Made by a program: the position numbers and the translations under genes
Source: Strigops habroptila
Lineage: Eukaryota; Chordata; Aves; Psittaciformes; Psittacidae
Reading direction: 5' to 3'
Length of the DNA stretch: 64,000 nucleotides
Assembly (NCBI RefSeq): GCF_004027225.2
Contig: NC_046360.1
Location: forward strand, 1,724,001 to 1,788,000
The notes under the pieces: model-generated
What the model was told of the DNA's origin: nothing
Databases searched by the model: none
Seen by the model: only the letters and a program-made list of their open reading frames with translations
Shown: positions 60,801 through 64,000 of the stretch, piece by piece
Layout: each line of letters opens with the position of its first letter
Numbering within the stretch: the first letter of the stretch is position 1

Positions 60801-61916
60801 GTTGCTGGATGGGGAATTTTGGCTTTTCTTGGACTGGTGCCCATCAGAGCCTGAGCTTCCCCCTCCCTGCATCATCTCATGCTATTACTGCTTTCTGCTG
60901 TTCACATTTCATCGCTGGTGTGTTAGGGATGAGCTGAGCACACGCTGGCATCCGGGCACACTTCCCCCCTCCAGTAAGAGGGAATTAATTGCTGGCTTAA
61001 AAAAGGAAGGAAAAGAGAAAGGACTTCCCAAGTAAAGCAGTGCCCATCAACTGATGGAAACAGAGCTTGTAAGGGGAAGAAGCACCTAGATACAAGTAGA
61101 TATGTATTATATATATATACATATATAGACATGTGTGAAGGCCAGAAGCTCCATAATAATGGCTCCTAGTGGCTCCCCAGTGTCTATAAATGTCTGTGGA
61201 CTCATCCATTTTCCTACCTACATAACTATTTTCAGGCAAAACCCTGTTTCTGAGCTTCTGCCCCTCTGCTGAGCTGGCTGGCCATGGCCAGAGCTGTGGC
61301 ATCACAGGAAGGAGGAAGGGACACGAGGCCATTGCTGCTCAGTGGTCCTCAGGCACAGGCAGCATCACTGCAGGGTCTCACAAAGCCCCCACAAAGATGA
61401 GGTCTAAGGGGTTCCCTGGGGGTGGCCATTCCCTCCAGCCTCCCCTCGCTATGGCAGTGCTGGATCCGGACCCCACGGAGTGCTGGGGTACCTGGCTAAC
61501 CCACACTCACTGCTCCAAGGCCGGAGGGCTGCCGGCACGCAGCATCCCAGCCCCAGCTGATGGCAGGAGATTACAGTAGCTCGGGAGCAGACACGTGTAA
61601 TGGCCGTGTCCTAGTTTCTGAGAGCAGAATCCAGCATTTAAAAAAACCCAGAAAAGGCAGGGTTGTGGTGAGAGCAAATATAGTAACTCGCTGTCACACC
61701 GCTGCTCTGGAGTGTTACTAGCTGTAGAGCCACACTAGGGTCACATCCTCGCAGGCTGGCGTGTCCCTGAGGAAAGCAGAAAATGGTTTGTTTGACCCTC
61801 ACCTTCTCCTCCTCTCCAGTGAGAAAACATCTCCAGATGTGTTTCTATCTCTGTCTGACATAACCAGGCACTCGTCTCGCCTCCTTCAGGGTCAGTAGCC
61901 AAGTGGTCTCCTTGGC
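57882..61916. other. Upstream flank of WSCD2, no gene recognised
   Basis: Noncoding; only a short (TA)n run at 61.1 kb stands out. Confidence 0.6.
61098..61130. repeat. (TA)n microsatellite
   Basis: GTATTATATATATATACATATATAG type run. Confidence 0.85.
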
Positions 61917-62252
61917 TGTGTCCCTCTCTTGGTCCTTTGGCCGCTTCCTGTCCTCATCCCTGTTCCTGTCCTTGTCCCCATCCCCATTTATTCTCCTGTC
62001 CTTGTCCCCATCCCATTCTCATTTTCCAGCCCCATCCCCTTCTCCGTCCCTATCCTAACCTATCCCATCCCCATTCCTTCTGTTCTTGTCTCCATCCCAT
62101 TCCCATTCCCCATCCCATTCCCATCCCAATGTGTCCCATTCCATCCCATCCCATCTCATCCCCATCCCATCCTTATCCCCATCCCAACCCATTCCATCCC
62201 CTTCCTCATCTCCTTCCCCATCCCCACCTCCATCCCATCCTCATCCCACAAG
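61917..62252. repeat. Long pyrimidine tract, (CCCATC/CCCATTC)n-like
   Basis: About 335 bp almost free of G, built from imperfect CCCATCC, CCCATTCC and CTTGTCCCCATCC units. The long open frames over it are low-complexity artefacts. Confidence 0.9.
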
Positions 62253-64000
62253 GCGCAGCCCATTGCCAAGGAAAGGGAAGTGTTCATATCACCATCATTA
62301 CCAATTACTGAGAGCTGGATCTGGCTGGGAGCAGTGGCTCTGGGGGCTGCACTCTCCTCCTGGCACATCCCACCCGGATCACTCATCCTGGCTGGAACCA
62401 TCATCCAAATCTGTACCATGGCATCTAAATCTGACATTCCTAAATGGAAAGAATCAATTAAAGCCACTTAATCACCAACTGGCAGCAAAACGGAGCTGGA
62501 GCAGCGGGTGCTGCTGGGGTGCAGCCATCGTCCCCCCAGCGTCTCCCCCTGGGATGCTGCAGCTGAGCTGAATGTGGATTTACTGCCTCTGCTCCATTAT
62601 CACCAATCAATATAACAGTGATTACTTAATGGGCTAAAATTGTCATTCTAATGTCCCAGATCTGCATGTTACAGCGTGGTTAATTGGTACAGAACGGACT
62701 GGGGGGCTTAATGAAAATGTAAATTCAGGTATATTAATCAAACAATTATTTCAGAACCACGAGACAGACAGTGCTAAAACCTATTTGAGAAATAAACCAA
62801 GTTAATCAGCGAACAGAAAATATTTCCTAATCATATAGATATGATGCAATAAAGAAATAGTAGGCAATAATTTATTAAAGATTCCCAAACCTGCTCCTCT
62901 TGTTCAGAACCCGGTGCTCTGGCTTCCAGGAAGCACCATCTCGGTGTTATTAAAGCATTTGTTCTGCTTTAAGGTCTAGTGGGCACCAGAGAACAAAAAA
63001 TATATTACTCTGCAAGGTGAATAATTGCATCAATTTAAAATAATAGGGCTGGGGACTGAAGGGGGGTGTGTGGGTGACACCTAACGTTGAGACTGATGCA
63101 TTTTGGGCTTAATTATCAGCGGTTAGTGCTTTTCCAGCTCCAAAGTTAATTCCAATTCAGACATAAAAATTGCAGGAAGGCATAAAGATGAAAGCCGGTG
63201 GCATTACTCTTTCCTCTGCCTGTTCAGAGCTTCTTGTCAAAACCTGCTTGTCTGGCACAGCTTCAGCACATAAATGGGAATATTCCCCCCCAGACTTCCT
63301 ACTGATTCCCACCGTGAAGTGACTTGGATTCCCTGCAGCACCGCTGTGCTTCCCGCAGCCTCGCATGATGCACTGTGGGGTCTCATCACCAAGGCTCCCA
63401 TTCCAGGGGTCTAGCTCTGCTTTTGGCAGAGGGGAACCATCCCATTCCCCCCAGCTCCCCATGGAGCTCATCATCCCCAGCTCCTCATCTCATATGTGTG
63501 CCAGTGGGATGAGATGGGAGCTGCTGGTGTTGGCTGCTCCCAAAACCAGCCCTGACAGTGATTCAACACAGAGCCGTTAGCGGGGATGGAATGCAGATGA
63601 TGGGGTCAGCACCAGGGCTGCAGGCAGGCTGAGGTCCTGCCTTTGCCTGGGTCTCCATTCAAGCCAAGGGGACAGGACCTATTTGCCCATCAGCCCCCTG
63701 GGTGCTCCTTGTCCTGAAACCACCTTGCTTCATCACTCATGTCCCATCTCACAGCAGGCAGCCAGGAGCAGCTTTGCTGTGCCAGCGCCGCATCCTGGAC
63801 CTCACCGCTTGGCTCCAGGGGGTAGGAAGAATCCCACTTTCAGCTTTCTGGGCCCAAACGCGGCTGCTGTTGCTGCTCTGCAGCAGTGGCCTCATTGGCA
63901 TTCTCCGGCGGTGCTGTGCGCCCGGCGGGACCCGCAACCGCTGCAGAGCCTGAATTATTCAGCTCAAGCAAGGTCCATTTGCTGATGGAGCAAGTGAGGA
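62253..64000. other. Upstream flank with AT-rich candidate element
   Basis: 62590-63020 is AT-rich with several ATTAAT/TTAATCA/CAATTATT cores, unlike the surrounding G/C-rich DNA; a G-rich run (63046-63074) follows. No coding exon recognised. Confidence 0.55.

Noticed and set aside
61929-62571. Pro/Ser/His-rich frames of 160-180 aa
   Set aside because: Translation of the pyrimidine tract; low complexity, open in all three + frames.

Overview
The window is vertebrate genomic DNA, almost certainly from a bird. Two things support this: ten or more 3'-end fragments of CR1 LINEs, with their typical ATTCTRTG-like octamer tails, lie scattered through it, and gene density is low with spliced, GT-AG intron-containing coding sequence. 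There is nothing prokaryotic: no operons, CRISPR, IS elements or clear tRNA/rRNA genes. I cannot name the species.

Only two protein genes can be supported. (1) CMKLR1, the chemerin receptor (a class A GPCR), is on the + strand; its complete coding sequence is one exon (25372-26457, 361 aa) directly behind a splice acceptor at 25367-25368. A CpG-rich cluster at 22.63-22.97 kb is a candidate promoter or 5' exon area. (2) WSCD2, a type II membrane protein with two WSC domains and a sulfotransferase-like domain, is on the - strand. I rebuilt eight coding exons (46923 down to 34415); their phases join exactly into 1692 nt = 563 aa + stop, against 565 aa as I recall for human WSCD2. A strong CpG island at 55.68-56.16 kb with a consensus minus-strand donor (after 55907) is the likely WSCD2 promoter and noncoding first exon. 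The two genes point at each other (tail to tail), as in human 12q23.

Layout: 1-22.6 kb is intergenic or possible CMKLR1 5' intron, with four CR1 pieces, one weak CR1-like 3' end and a perfect 31-bp-arm hairpin at 19.3 kb; 22.6-28.7 kb is CMKLR1 and its putative 3' UTR; 28.7-34.4 kb is the tail-to-tail spacer, which may include WSCD2 3' UTR; 34.4-46.9 kb is WSCD2 coding exons and introns, with two CR1 pieces close to splice donors and a small hAT-like DNA transposon; 47-56.1 kb is probably WSCD2 5' intron; 56.2-64 kb is upstream flank with two CR1 copies, A/T-rich low-complexity DNA and a long pyrimidine tract.

The two genes have no evident functional link: one is a leukocyte/adipose chemoattractant receptor, the other a Golgi-type membrane protein. 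I found no clearly new multi-gene system. The items most worth a second look are the perfect hairpin at 19291-19362, the DRY motif of this CMKLR1 (human has DRC), the CR1 insertions hugging WSCD2 splice donors, and several AT-rich candidate conserved noncoding blocks.
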